64,000 bases of DNA, taken from the NCBI GenBank assembly GCA_022266195.1, contig WHVY01000003.1:1488001-1552000 (forward strand), in the 5' to 3' direction. Positions 27,539 to 38,827 of this stretch are shown here, one piece after another. The position numbers and the translations under genes are program-made. Source of the DNA: Tetranychus cinnabarinus. Its lineage: Eukaryota; Arthropoda; Arachnida; Trombidiformes; Tetranychidae. The notes beneath the pieces are model-generated. The model had not been told where the DNA came from. It did not search any database and was given only the letters and a program-made list of their open reading frames with translations. Positions within the stretch are counted from its first letter, which is position 1. Every line of letters begins with the position of its first letter.

Positions 27539-29631
27539 TCATCTTTGCATTCGCTTGAACATATCGCTTATTTTTCTTTCTTTTTTGACCCCTTGAGGAC
27601 TTATTTTTTCAGGTGAAGCAGCACGTTTAGCACCTTTATTTGTCGTAACAGGCGCTGGTGCTTTACCATTAACTTCTGTTTTCTTCCCTTTGGCTGGTCC
27701 TTTAGCTCCTCTCGCTGGCTTTTCACTTTCATCTTTTTCTTTCTTCTCTTTCTTCTCTTTTGGTCCATTTTTAGTTCCATTTGCTTTTGGACTCTCTTTG
27801 GTTGCAGCTTTTTTAACTTTCTTTTTTGGTTGAATAACGGGTTCTTCTTCTTCTTCTTCTTCCTCCTCTCCTTCTCCTTCTTCACCAAATTCATCCTCAT
27901 TGGTAGCTGCTTTACGCTTCTTAGTCTTCTTGCCAGGCATTGTTGAGTAAGGTAGAAGGCTTGATGATGCATTACATTGTCTAGTTAAAGCTGCTTTTGT
28001 TTTAGCATCAATTGTACCAACTGGGTTCTTTTCATTGGGCCATAAGAATTCTAACATGCAATCTAAATCTTCTTTTCGAATACAATAATAATTCATAATA
28101 TCAACTATCTCAGGAATAGCTTCGGTACCACGAACGCGTAACGGTTTATAAATCTTTTCTCTAAGAACGGGAATATAATCTAAATTGATAGTGGTTTTAC
28201 TACTATTAACACGTAAACTCATATGCATTTTGAGATCCTGAATGAGGCGATCTTTCTTGTTACCAGATGAAATTTTACCGAGCATTTTAGGAAATTCGAT
28301 CATGCCACCTAAATGGCCACTCATGTAAACACTTGGGAGCACCGAAGAGAAAGCTGCTTGCATAGGTAAAAGCGACCAATTATTGGATGAGCGAATTTCT
28401 TTCTCAATTAGATTAGAAAATGCAATTGATTGAATAGTTTTAACTCCGAGATCAAGTCTTTGCCTTGATTGGCTCCTATAAGTGGAAAAGGTTTACTTTA
28501 AAATCATGTAGGTATATTTTATGAATATTCACTCACTTTGATAAGCCAATAGGTTGAACAACTGGATAATTCTCATGAACAAATAAAGGCATCAGTGAAT
28601 AGTCTGAGAAAAATAAATCTGAACGATCATTAAAACTCAATGGTTTAGAGCAATCAGCAACAAATAGCTTTTTAAGAGCATCAAATGGTCCCTGGAAAGG
28701 AAAATAATAGACATGAATAAATATGCAAAATAAAAAGCTGTTTAACTCAAACGAAAAAATAACTTACCAATTTTACATCCTTTATGACTTTTTGTGATTT
28801 AAAATCGACTTTTTCACCTTTTTTCGCAGTTGCTAGCAGTGAAATATAATGAAGAACCTGCCTTATGTCTTGGTTCGAAGAAATAATCAGCTCGTTAAGA
28901 GCGTCACCGCTCATTTTTATCCCTTCCTTGAAACAAACGGACAGCATATGGGCTTTGATTTGTTCAATGCGAGGTCTCGTGAATCTCAAATCAAAACAAT
29001 AATTTACGAGACTTCTCATTTTAGGGTGAGATCTGTCGTTACATATACAAATAATTGGCATACCCGTTTTCTGGATAAGCTTTATCAATTCAGCAACACC
29101 ACCTCGGTCCTCGTTACCAGCCATACCGTCAACCTCATCCATGATGAGTACATGTTTAGATGAGAGAACGGAACTACCTTTGGATCTCACATCAGCAAAA
29201 GTTCTATTGCTCAATAAATTAGCAACTTCTTCACCTAGTGACTTCTTGCTTCGAGTATCGGAAGCATTTAATTCGGTATAAGTATATCCAAGCTCTTTAC
29301 AGACCAAAGTAGCTGATGTTGTTTTACCAACACCTGGAGGCCCAGAAAGCAAAGCAGCTCTGAAACCAGCACCATCTTCAGCCGCAAATTTACCAAATCC
29401 AGGTTTTTTGTTCAAATTCGATTCCCAGTTTTGTAACCAATGGGTCAGCTTTTTAACATTACTTTTAGGCCCATGTTGACCAATAATTTTCTCAGAAGAC
29501 AGAGGCTTATACTTCTCGACGAAAAGGGAATCCTAAACGAGATGAAAAGAGCATTAGTTATAGTAGTTATTCGAAAAAATGTTACACAGAAAAATAAGCT
29601 TAATTAACAGATAAAATAATCAACTTACCAT
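27539..29631 (-). CDS. RFC1: Replication factor C large subunit (N-terminally short)
   Basis: Exons in transcript order are 29631-29629 (ATG only), 29532-28768, 28691-28537 and 28475-27539 (619 aa, all in phase). The protein opens with VEKYKP and IIGQHG, as in the RFC1 ATPase core. It has Walker A GPPGVGKT (65-72), the RFC box NASDTRSKKSL (90-100), Walker B LIMDEVDG (130-137), and the RFC1-specific C-terminal collar domain (LFFSDYSLMPLFVHENYP, later LHMSLR-type motif). It ends in a Lys/Glu-rich tail with nuclear localisation signals. As RFC1 it would load PCNA onto primer ends with RFC2-5. Human RFC1 is 1148 aa, and its BRCT/DNA-binding half has no counterpart here. The first coding exon is just ATG followed directly by GTAAGT. 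Confidence 0.92.
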
Positions 29632-29945
29632 ATCTAAATTAAACGTGAATTGTTTTTGTTTGTATTGGTAGCGGGAAGAGTTTTTTTTGACGAATGTAAG
29701 CTGGTGACATCTATTGATGAGAAAATACCTTTCACCTTCCCGCTGCAAACAATTGAATAAAAGTAAACATGAGTTGTGATTCTCATTGCATTAAATGTAT
29801 GACATTTCAAATTAAGTTTATTTATTAATTTTTATGAAACTAACAGCTTAAATTTTATAAACTGTGTGTTATTTTATTAAACTATGTCTCTTAGTTAATA
29901 TTTTGTTTATTTGTGCAGCAGACACCTTACACAGCTAAACTAAAA
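29632..29945. promoter_or_regulatory. Bidirectional promoter region, RFC1 / XPF
   Basis: Only 314 nt separate the two divergent start codons. This must contain both 5'UTRs and promoters. A pyrimidine-rich acceptor-like TTTGTGCAG ends at 29919, so XPF may have a 5'UTR intron. I cannot pick out a TATA box with confidence. Confidence 0.55.
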
Positions 29946-32590
29946 ATGTCTATATTGCTCGAGTTTGAGAAAGAAATGTTGGAAAATCTTCTGGAGGATG
30001 ATTGTTTAATGATAACTTCCCGAGGAATGACATTAGAGAAGGTTGTCACGGAGTTTATTCGGACGTATAATGCCCCATCCAACCTGGTATTTATAATCAA
30101 TGCATCAAATAAAGAAACAAATTTTATTCTGCAATCGTTGACCATTGGATCAAAGCCTGATGATTTTCACCCTCGCTCGGTTACCTCTGAATACAGTGTC
30201 AATGAAAGGAAAAAATTATACCTTGATGGCGGAATTATTTTTGTAACCTCAAGAATTTTGGTTGTCGATATGCTTCTTGAGCGTATTCCTCTTGATCTGA
30301 TTACAGGCCTAATTGTATTTAAAGCTCACAAAATTGAAGATGAATGCCAAGAAGCTTTCATTCTTCGATTATACAGAATGAAAAACAAAACTGGATTCAT
30401 TAAAGGATTTTCAAATTTTCCGTCAGCCTTTGTCGGTGGGTTCAGTAGAGTTGACCGTATCATGAGATTTCTTTTTGTTAAGAAATTATATCTGTGGCCA
30501 CGGTTTCATGCATCTGTCAATGCATCACTTGGAAGTCGTGCCAAACCAGAAGTTATTGAAATAAGACTCTCATTAAGTGAACATATGAAAAATATCCAAT
30601 TTGCAATTATGGACCTGATTTCAATGTGTTTAAAAGAAATATCCAAGGCAAATGTTTCGTTTGTTGTCGATATTGATGAATTAACTGGTATGAATAACGA
30701 GTTTTTCTGAATCTACATCTGAACTTATCTATTTGCTAATTAACTGCTTTTTTGCTCATTTCAACAGCTGAGAATGCTATAAGTCCTGGATTTGACAAAT
30801 ATCTTCGCAAACAATTTGACCCGGTCTGGCATCAACTCAATTATCGGACGAAAAGATTGATCGATGATTTAAAACTTTTAGGTAGATTGCTTCTATCTTT
30901 AACCGATGATGACTGCATCACTTTTTACAAAATAATCAAATCAATTCGAGATAATATCAAGATCGATGCCAAAGTTTCTGATTGGATTTTTTGGGAACCA
31001 GCAGAAATACTATTTGTTAGCTCAAAGAATCGAGTTATTGATTTTGTACAAAATGCTAGTGACAAGCATATTGAAATGAATGGAAAGTGGAATTCATTTG
31101 TTGATATTGTTGATGAAATCAATCAAGAAATTAGTAAAAAAGAGACTGATACTCATGTGATGATCGTTGTAAATGATGATAGAACTATTTTGAAATTACA
31201 AGACGTTCTTGATAAAGGACCAAAGACTGTTTTAAACGAAATTTATATCAAAAGTAAATCAATTCTCGGTGATATTGTAAGGACTAATGTTCAAGCTGAT
31301 GATGATATTGAATTGAATAACCCTCCAGCCAAACGTAGACGAACAATTGAGTTAGATCCTGGTATTGTTACGCTCACTCAAATTGTCCGCCATTATGACC
31401 AACTTGAAGAGGAGAATAAAAAAGTTGGTCAACTCCATTTACATTATCACGCTTCTTCTGAAGGATACCTACGATTCGAGGAACAATTAATTCAATATGA
31501 ACCCGAGTACTTCATTCTATATGATCCTGATATGGGTACAATTAGACAAATTGAACTTTACCAGGCTTGCAAAATGTCTCCTGAACAAGCTAAAGTTTAT
31601 TTTTTTATGTACGACGGTTCATCAGAAGAGCAAAAATATTTAACAAGTTTGCGTAAAGAAAAGGAAGCCTTTGAAAGCCTAATTAAAGCTAAAGCATCCA
31701 TGGTTGTTCCAGAGAACAGAGATGGTAAAACTGGTGATAACCCTGATTTAATCCGACTATCATTTACTCAAGAAATTTCAACTCGACAAGCCGGTGGTCA
31801 ACAAACTCAAGAGTCAACTAAACAATTAGTAATTGTCGATATGAGAGAATTCAGAAGTAGCTTACCTTCATTAATTCACAAGAGGGGAATTGACATTGAA
31901 CCAGTTACTATTGAGATTGGTGATTATATATTGACACCAGAAACTTGCGTGGAACGTAAATCAATCAGTGATTTAATTGGTTCACTTAACAATGGGCGTT
32001 TATACAATCAATGTAGTGCAATGACCCGTCACTATAAGAGATCAATTATTTTGATTGAATTTGACCAAAATAAATCATTTAACTTTAAAGGTAAATACTG
32101 GGGATTAGGAGCACGTCGATCAGAAACAGATAATCTTGATGTAATGGCTAAATTGGTTATATTAACTCTACATTTTCCTCTTGTCCGCATAATTTGGTCA
32201 CCTTCACCTCATTTTTCAGCCGAAGTTTTTGAATATCTTAAACAAGATAAAGAGCAACCCAGTGCTGAGAAAGCCATATCAATATCTCAAGAACAACTTC
32301 CAGCGGAACATTTTCTTGATAAATACGATGTTGGAGCAAAAAACCTTCTTCTCAATTTACCAGGAGTTAATTTATACAATGTTTATGCGATTATGAATAA
32401 GGTTAAATGTTTTGCGGATCTAGTTGAACTGAAAAAAGATCAACTTAATGAAATATTGCACAGCGAACAAAACACAAACGCTTTATATGACTGTCTTCAT
32501 TCAAATTTAATTACTTCATGTGCGAATGATCAACTTGAATTAGCTAAAGCAGCAAAGAAGAGTGTTTTTAAGAAAATCAAAAAAAAGTGA
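29946..32590 (+). CDS. ERCC4: XPF/ERCC4 structure-specific DNA endonuclease
   Basis: Exons are 29946-30687 and 30768-32590 (854 aa, in phase). It aligns with human XPF (916 aa) from end to end. The N-terminal inactive helicase-like region has LYLDGGIIFVTSRILVVDML and KAHKIEDECQEAFILRLYR. A divergent linker contains KRRRT. The nuclease core has IVVDMREFRSSLPSLIHKRG and the catalytic ERKSISD (643-649) followed by LIGSLNNGRLYNQ. A C-terminal double helix-hairpin-helix (about 765-835) would bind ERCC1 and DNA. It cuts 5' of lesions in nucleotide excision repair and acts in crosslink repair. The catalytic residues are intact. Start is the first ATG, and MSILLEFEKEM matches the human N-terminus in register. 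AATAAA is at 32626-32631. Confidence 0.97.
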
Positions 32591-32974
32591 TGTACATAGA
32601 ATATCTTGAAATTTCATTTTGCACGAATAAAATTTTATCCTGTTATAAGCTAATTATTAGTAGCACTTTATTTATTATTCAATAACCATCCATTGCTCAA
32701 AGTATTATTCAAAAAACATTGAAATAAAACTTTGAGTGCATTGAGAAAGTGAATAATCTGCATCCAAGTTACAGATATCAAAAAGATTAATTGTTATTTG
32801 TATTTAGCTAGGCGTCTCTATTAAAACGAGAAATTTGATCCCAAATTATGTCTTTTTGATCTAAAACATTTGTCATTTTATTGACTTGCTTTAATAACAA
32901 AGTGTTATTCAGTTTGACATAATCTTGGTTATACTTAACTTATTCAATTTGAAGTAAATGTTTAGTTGAAAAAT
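32591..32974. promoter_or_regulatory. Upstream region of channel copy 1
   Basis: The segment from about 32781 to the ATG is closely repeated upstream of the second channel gene (37040-37230). It shares TTGTTATTTGTATTTAGCTA and GGCGTCTCTATTAAAA. The upstream DNA was therefore duplicated along with the gene. Confidence 0.7.
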
Positions 32975-34614
32975 ATGCTTAAAATAGTGTTGAATTCAAT
33001 CTTATTTATTTTGATATCATGCATCCTAACAGTTTATTGTCAAGGTAAAACTATTGAACAATCAAGTTAAGCTAAATCCTTGTTAACTCCAACTTTTCAT
33101 TTTGTTTTCTATGTTGAATTTCCTATTTTTCATCACAGATCAACAATCATCTTTAAAAGCACTCCGAGGTGACTTATTGAAAAATTATGATCGATATAGT
33201 CGCCCAGTTAAGCAGGCTTCAACAACCATTAACGTAACTTTTCAGTTTGGCATCCAACAAATACTCGATTTGGTAAGTTTACCTAGAAACTCAATGAAAT
33301 CAACATTATTATTTGCTTTCTTTTTTTCCTTTTTCAGGATATGACCTCGCAGACATTTCATGTTGATGGAAATATTATTTTGGTGAGAAATAATCGCCCT
33401 TGAGTTGCTTTAAAGACGTGTTTAAATGCTACAATAATGAGTGTTTTTATTTTAGACTTGGAAAGATGAGTTCCTCGTATGGGATCCATCCAAGTATAAT
33501 GGAATAAAGAAAGTAATGTTCGACTTTCACGAGATTTGGACACCTGATATCATTCCGTACAACACGGCTGCTGGTATGAGTACATTTGCTTCCGATGCTC
33601 ATTCAACTCTATCTGTAGATTACAGAGGAAGAGTCTTTGCATTATTACCAAGCAATATTGTCGTCAGTTGTATCACTGATTTAACCGATTACCCATTTGA
33701 TGGACAAACATGTTATCTAGAGTTTGGTTCTTGGGTTTATAATGTTAATGAACTCAACTTAACCAAAAGTAAAAGTAAGTCAATTTTTAATTTCAAAGTG
33801 TTTATACTGTCGATGATATCGATTTTATCTACAACTATTTTGTACCAAAATATTTAGGTGGACGTCTTTATTACGAGCCTTACGTGAAAAATAGTGAATG
33901 GAACGTTGACAAGATCTCTGGTTACATTTTTACAGAGTATACGGCCTTTTCAAATGTTTCCGTCGCTCGCATCATAATCAATGTTACTCGTCGTGTTGAT
34001 ATTCATTTTTATTATATCTTAATGCCATATTTAACTGCTAGTCTATTGGGTTTAGTTGTATTCCTTGTGCCCATCGGGTCAATTTATCGCATTATGTTTG
34101 GGTCACTTGCTTTATTCATTTTAGTCAACTTACTTCTGTTCTTGGCTTACAATATTGGTTTTCATGCATTAGGAGTTCCATATGCAGGTAACAATTATCT
34201 TGATAATTTTATTAATGATATATTTTGTATTGATTTAAATCTTCACTCCAATTTTTATGATTTATTTCAGTTCGCTGTATCAGTATAAATATTATGTTGA
34301 TCACAATTTCCCTGGTTGTAACTAATATGACTTACCAATTGATCATGTCTTTGATGTTAACATGTCCACCATTACCAAGTTGTTTAGCCCATCATCTAAC
34401 AAACCCAATATTGGCTCGAATATTTGTTCTTAAAGGGAATCTAGAATCGACCGAATTAGATGAAGAAGCTAATGTTAATGATTTTTCTAACCAACAACCA
34501 TTTCAATCAACTTCTTCACGAGCAGCTATTCGGGAATGGGCTCTACTTTTACGGCTGATTGATCGACTTCTTTTCATTACTTACATTGTTGTAATAATAA
34601 TATACCATAGCTAA
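32975..34614 (+). CDS. Cys-loop ligand-gated ion channel subunit, copy 1
   Basis: Exons are 32975-33044, 33139-33272, 33338-33382, 33456-33774, 33858-34187 and 34271-34614 (413 aa, in phase). It has a signal peptide (1-23) and a ligand-binding domain with WTPDI. The cys-loop is CITDLTDYPFDGQTC, with 13 residues between the cysteines. Four membrane segments follow (M1 from IHFYYILMPYL, M2 near YRIMFGSLALFILVNLLLFL, M3 NIMLITISLVVTNMTYQLIM, M4 at the C-terminus), with a short M3-M4 loop. It looks most like the nicotinic branch. However, there is no vicinal Cys pair in loop C (RLYYEPYVKN), and the residues before M2 read PIGSIYR rather than the GEK of cation nAChRs. Ligand and ion selectivity are therefore open. 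AATAAA is at 34791-34796. Confidence 0.88.
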
Positions 34615-35410
34615 ACAATTTTTCAATAATGAAATTAATTAAAAGAAAAATCTTATTACCAAATGTTGCTAATGTTTCTAAGATTGAAATTTTGACATTC
34701 GTACCGTTTGTATACGAAATTAACATTTAATGATCATTTTCAGGTCATTATATAAATATATTTCTGTATTTGTAACAGTCTAAAATGTCCAATAAATATT
34801 CTTATTACCGTTTGTTACTAAAAATACACAATTGTCACATTTATGCGAAAATTTACACAAATAGGCAAAAATGGGTAAATTTCTTTCGTATTTAGACTCC
34901 TTTGGTCTGATGGGAACTAAAAACTAATAAAGCTAATTTAAGTATAATAAGGTTAATGAGAGATGAAATCTAGAGAAATCCTTGAGAACAGTTAGATCAT
35001 GAGTATTCACTAGTTTTTGGCAAAAGTCATGGGTAAAGGTAAAGATGGTGTTAATGGAGTGTTACTAATTTTTACAATTAATTTGCGTTTAGCATCATTA
35101 AGTTGATAATGGACTAGGAAGGTCTTGAAAGCTAGAAAGGTTTGTGACTCTCTTCAAAAGATTGAAACAATCGAGTTGAACTGCACAAACTGGCTTAAAT
35201 AGTATCTTCAAGCTTTTACGACAAGGATTATGGACAAAAACATGATTTGAGAGTCGAGAGTATGGACATTGTGGGTTTGTATTAGCATCAAAACTGGGAT
35301 TTTAAAAACATACGAGCTTGTACATTGAACACTGAATATTTAACATGTTTACCATAACGTATTCTGGGTCAAAGTATTAGTAAAGCACAAAAACAATGAA
35401 GAAAAAGGTT
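34615..35410. other. Spacer downstream of channel copy 1
   Basis: This is non-coding. At about 34828-34925 there is a stretch (ACACAAATAGGCAAAAATGG, then ...GGGAACTAAAAACT) that loosely resembles the outer part of the large inverted repeat that follows. It may be a decayed partial copy. Otherwise I see nothing. Confidence 0.4.
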
Positions 35411-36741
35411 TTTATTGTTGTAAAAGACACAAATAACACATTTGTAAAATTTATGCATCAAACTTGTACACAAATGGGTTAAAAACGGGTAAAAATTGCT
35501 TTCTTGCAAGTTTAAACTCTGGCAAGTTGTAGGGACTTAAAAACTGAGTCATTAGGTGCGATTAAAAGGTTTCTCTTATCGATAGTTTTCGAGAAAATCG
35601 AATCCAAAGTTGAAACTTCGATTGTCTTTTATACGTTTGTTGGACCAGATATTTTCATGAGACTTCATCTCAATTTTGTCAATTTTAATTATCAACCGGA
35701 CAATGTACTTATTTTTAGAAATAAAATTCTTAGTTTTCTGTAAAACAGATCAGTTCGATTTTCGTTTAAACCGACCTATTTCTGTAATCGAGAAAGTTAG
35801 AGAGCTGAAACTCACTGTATGTCCATAAAAATTGTTTGTACAAACCATGGATTGAACATTCTTTTCAAATAATCAACAGTTCTCTTGATTTTGGCCATTA
35901 ACCCAAAAATTTCGAGCTTCGATAACTCGAGAATGGCATTATCTATGATCATCATTCTTGGAGCCATCATTAGATTTTGTTATTGGCTATAATTTATTTA
36001 AATATTAGGCCATTTAAGATTTTACAAAAAAAGTTAGAGCATTTATTACTTATGTTACCAGATGTGGTTCTTGATAAATGGTTGATGAACCCAAATCTTA
36101 TCTCTTAGAAATATATTCATTATTTCTTGAATCAGCTCAACTTTTCTTCGATATTCAGTCATATTATATTAAAGGCCTAAATAAAATCTAATGTTTAGAC
36201 GAAGAAAGATGATCATAGATGATGCCATTCTCGAGTTATCGAAGCTCGAAATTTTTGGGTTAATGGCCAAAATCAAGAGAACTGTTGATTATTTGAAAAG
36301 AATGTTCAATCCATGGTTTGTACAAACAATTTTTATGAACATACAGTGAGTTTCAGCTCTCTAACTTTCTCGATTACAGAAATAGGTCGGTTTAAACGAA
36401 AATCGAACTGATCTGTTTTACAGAAAACTAAGAATTTTATTTCTAAAAATAAGTACATTGTCCGGTTGATAATTAAAATTGACAAAATTGAGATGAAGTC
36501 TCATGAAAATATCTGGTCCAACAAACGTATAAAAGACAATCGAAGTTTCAACTTTGGATTCGATTTTCTCGAAAACTATCGATAAGAGAAACCTTTTAAT
36601 CGCACCTAAAGGCTCAGTTTTTTGTGCCTCACAACTTGCCAGAGTTTAAACTTGCAAGAAAGCAATTTTTACCCGTTTTTCGTCCATTTGTGTACAAGTT
36701 TGATACATAAATTTTACAATTGTGTCTTTTTCAGCAACAAG
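35411..36741. repeat. Large inverted repeat (fold-back element) between the channel copies
   Basis: The left arm is about 35411-35979 and the right arm about 36181-36741. The right arm is the near-exact reverse complement of the left, around a loop of about 200 nt. For example CGAGCTTCGATAACTCGAGA at 35913 returns inverted at 36226, and GATCAGTTCGATTTTCGTTT at 35748 returns inverted at about 36394. There is no open frame for a transposase. It is probably a non-autonomous fold-back DNA element or a long MITE. Target duplications could not be fixed. Confidence 0.8.
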
Positions 36742-36785
36742 CTTATTTGCTTCATAAAATGCAATTTTACGATTCATTTTAGCAA

Positions 36786-36870
36786 TAACCTGTGTGGGCA
36801 AATTATGGGACTTTTTGTAATGTATTCGTATGATTTGAAGTCCCATAATTTACCAACACAGGCTATTCAA
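36786..36870. repeat. Small inverted repeat next to the large one
   Basis: CCTGTGTGGGCAAATTATGG near 36790 is matched inverted by CCATAATTTACCAACACAGG near 36843. The stem is about 25 nt. It could be the edge of the neighbouring element or an independent short TIR insertion. Confidence 0.55.
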
Positions 36871-37039
36871 TTTTGATTTCAGCAACCAAATTAACTTTAA
36901 ATCAGTGGCTAACTAGTAAGTCACACAAAATTTGCAAATTGGTGCAATAAATATCGAAGCCAGCCTGAATAGCATGCAAAGCCTGATCAAAATGCATAAC
37001 TCATGAAGCCCAATGACTCGAACCAAGTGAGTGAAATGA

Positions 37040-37230
37040 AAAAGATTAATTGTTATTTGTATTTAGCTAGGCGTCTCTATTAAAAGGAGAAATTTGATCA
37101 CCAAATTATTTCTTTTTGATCTAAAACATTTGTTATATCATTGTTTTGATTTAATAACAAAGCATTATTCAGTTTAACATAATCTACACCATTCTGAAAT
37201 ATCTGAATCAAAGTAAAAGTTTAGTTGAAA
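37040..37230 (+). promoter_or_regulatory. Duplicated upstream region of channel copy 2
   Basis: This is collinear with 32781-32974 with few changes. It holds the promoter/5'UTR equivalent of channel copy 2 and marks the left edge of the duplicated unit. Confidence 0.65.
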
Positions 37231-38827
37231 ATGCTTAAAAAAGTGTTTAATTCAATCTTAATTACTTTAATAACATTCATCACAACAGTTCAAAGTGAAG
37301 GTAAAACTATTGAACATGAAGTTAAACTCATTCCTTGTTAACTTTTCGTTTTGTTCTGCCTCTCAGATAAATACTCAGCTATCAAAGCGCTCCGAAGTGA
37401 CCTATTGAAAAACTATGATAGATACAGTCGTCCAGTTAAGCAACCATCAACTTGCATTAACGTAACTTTTACTCTAGGAATCGCTGAAATAATTGATGTG
37501 GTGAGTAGATTTTTAAAGTAAAGGTTTTCGTTCAATAATTCAGACTTGTTTTCCAGGATATAATTGAACAAACGTTTCATCTGAGTGGTGTCCTCATATT
37601 GGTAAGTAAATTAACCTTTCTATTCAATTTACATTTGATTTCGTTGATAAACTGACATTTTGTGTCTAAATTTCACACTGTGCTGCAAAAGCGATGGAAA
37701 GATGAATTCCTTACATGGGATCCATCCAAATATTACGGTATTAAAAAGCTCAAATTTGATTCGAATGAGATTTGGACACCTGATATAGTAGTTTACAACA
37801 TGGCTGTTGGTAACAATTGGATTGGAGTTGATTCACATTCAATTATTGAAGTAAATTACGACGGTAAAATTAACCTTAGACTACCAAGCAACCTTGCTGT
37901 TGGCTGCTACATAGATCTGGCCGACTATCCATTTGACAAACAGTTGTGTAGTTTATATTTTGGTTCTTGGAGTTACAATGTCAATGAAATCAGATTGGTC
38001 AAAGGTAAATTATTTTAATACGCAATTTAAGTTAATTGATTATTAATTTCTTGTTCAAATTAATTTATTTAGGTAAACGCTTAGTTAGAAAGCCGTACTT
38101 TGAACAACTTGAGTGGAGCGTTGAGAAAGTCGAAGGATTTCTTCATGATGTAAAGGGATTTGAATCGTACAAATCAGTGGTTGAGATTGATATATCGGTT
38201 GCTCGTCGAGTCAATATTCATTTATATTACATTGCAATACCATATCTAACTGCCAGTCTGTTGGGTTTAGTTGCGTTTCTTGTACCCATCGGGTCAATTT
38301 ATCGCATTGTGTTTGGGTCACTTGCTTTATTCATTTTAATCTTCTTACTTTCGTTCTTGGCTTACAATATTGGTTTTCATGCATTAGGAGTTCCATATGC
38401 AGGTAAACAATTATCTTAATATTTTTACAAAAGATATTTTTGCTATTGATTTAAATCTTCACTCCAATTTTTATGATTTATTTCAGTTCGCTGTATCAGT
38501 ATAAATATTATGTTGATCACAATTTCCCTGGTTGTAACTAATATGACTTACCAATTGATCATGTCTTTGATGTTAACATGTCCACCATTACCAAGTTTTT
38601 TGGCCCATCATCTAACAAACCCAATTTTGGCACGAATATTTGTTCTTAAAGTGAATCTGGAATCAACTAAGTTCGATGAAGAAGCTAATGTTAATGATTT
38701 TTCTAATCAACAACCATTTCAATCAACTTCACGAGCAGCTATACGAGAATGGGCTCTACTTTTACGGCTAATTGATCGACTTCTTCTCATTACTTATATT
38801 GTTGTAATAATAATATACCATAGCTAG
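37231..38827 (+). CDS. Cys-loop ligand-gated ion channel subunit, copy 2
   Basis: Exons are 37231-37300, 37367-37500, 37557-37601, 37692-38004, 38073-38402 and 38487-38827 (410 aa, in phase). All five introns sit at the same positions as in copy 1. It has a signal peptide, WTPDI, cys-loop CYIDLADYPFDKQLC, and M1-M4. The pore and C-terminal parts are nearly identical to copy 1. The ligand-binding half differs at many positions, including NNWIGVDSHSIIEVNYDGK where copy 1 has STFASDAHSTLSVDYRGR. An extra Cys (STCINVTF) is present in the N-terminal domain. Like copy 1 it lacks the loop C Cys pair and the pre-M2 Glu. It may co-assemble with copy 1, or the two may answer different ligands. Confidence 0.88.

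Noticed and set aside
27601..27972. Lys-rich frame inside the RFC1 tail
   Set aside because: Frame-shifted reading of the same Lys/Glu codons of RFC1. The RFC1 frame has conserved upstream sequence.
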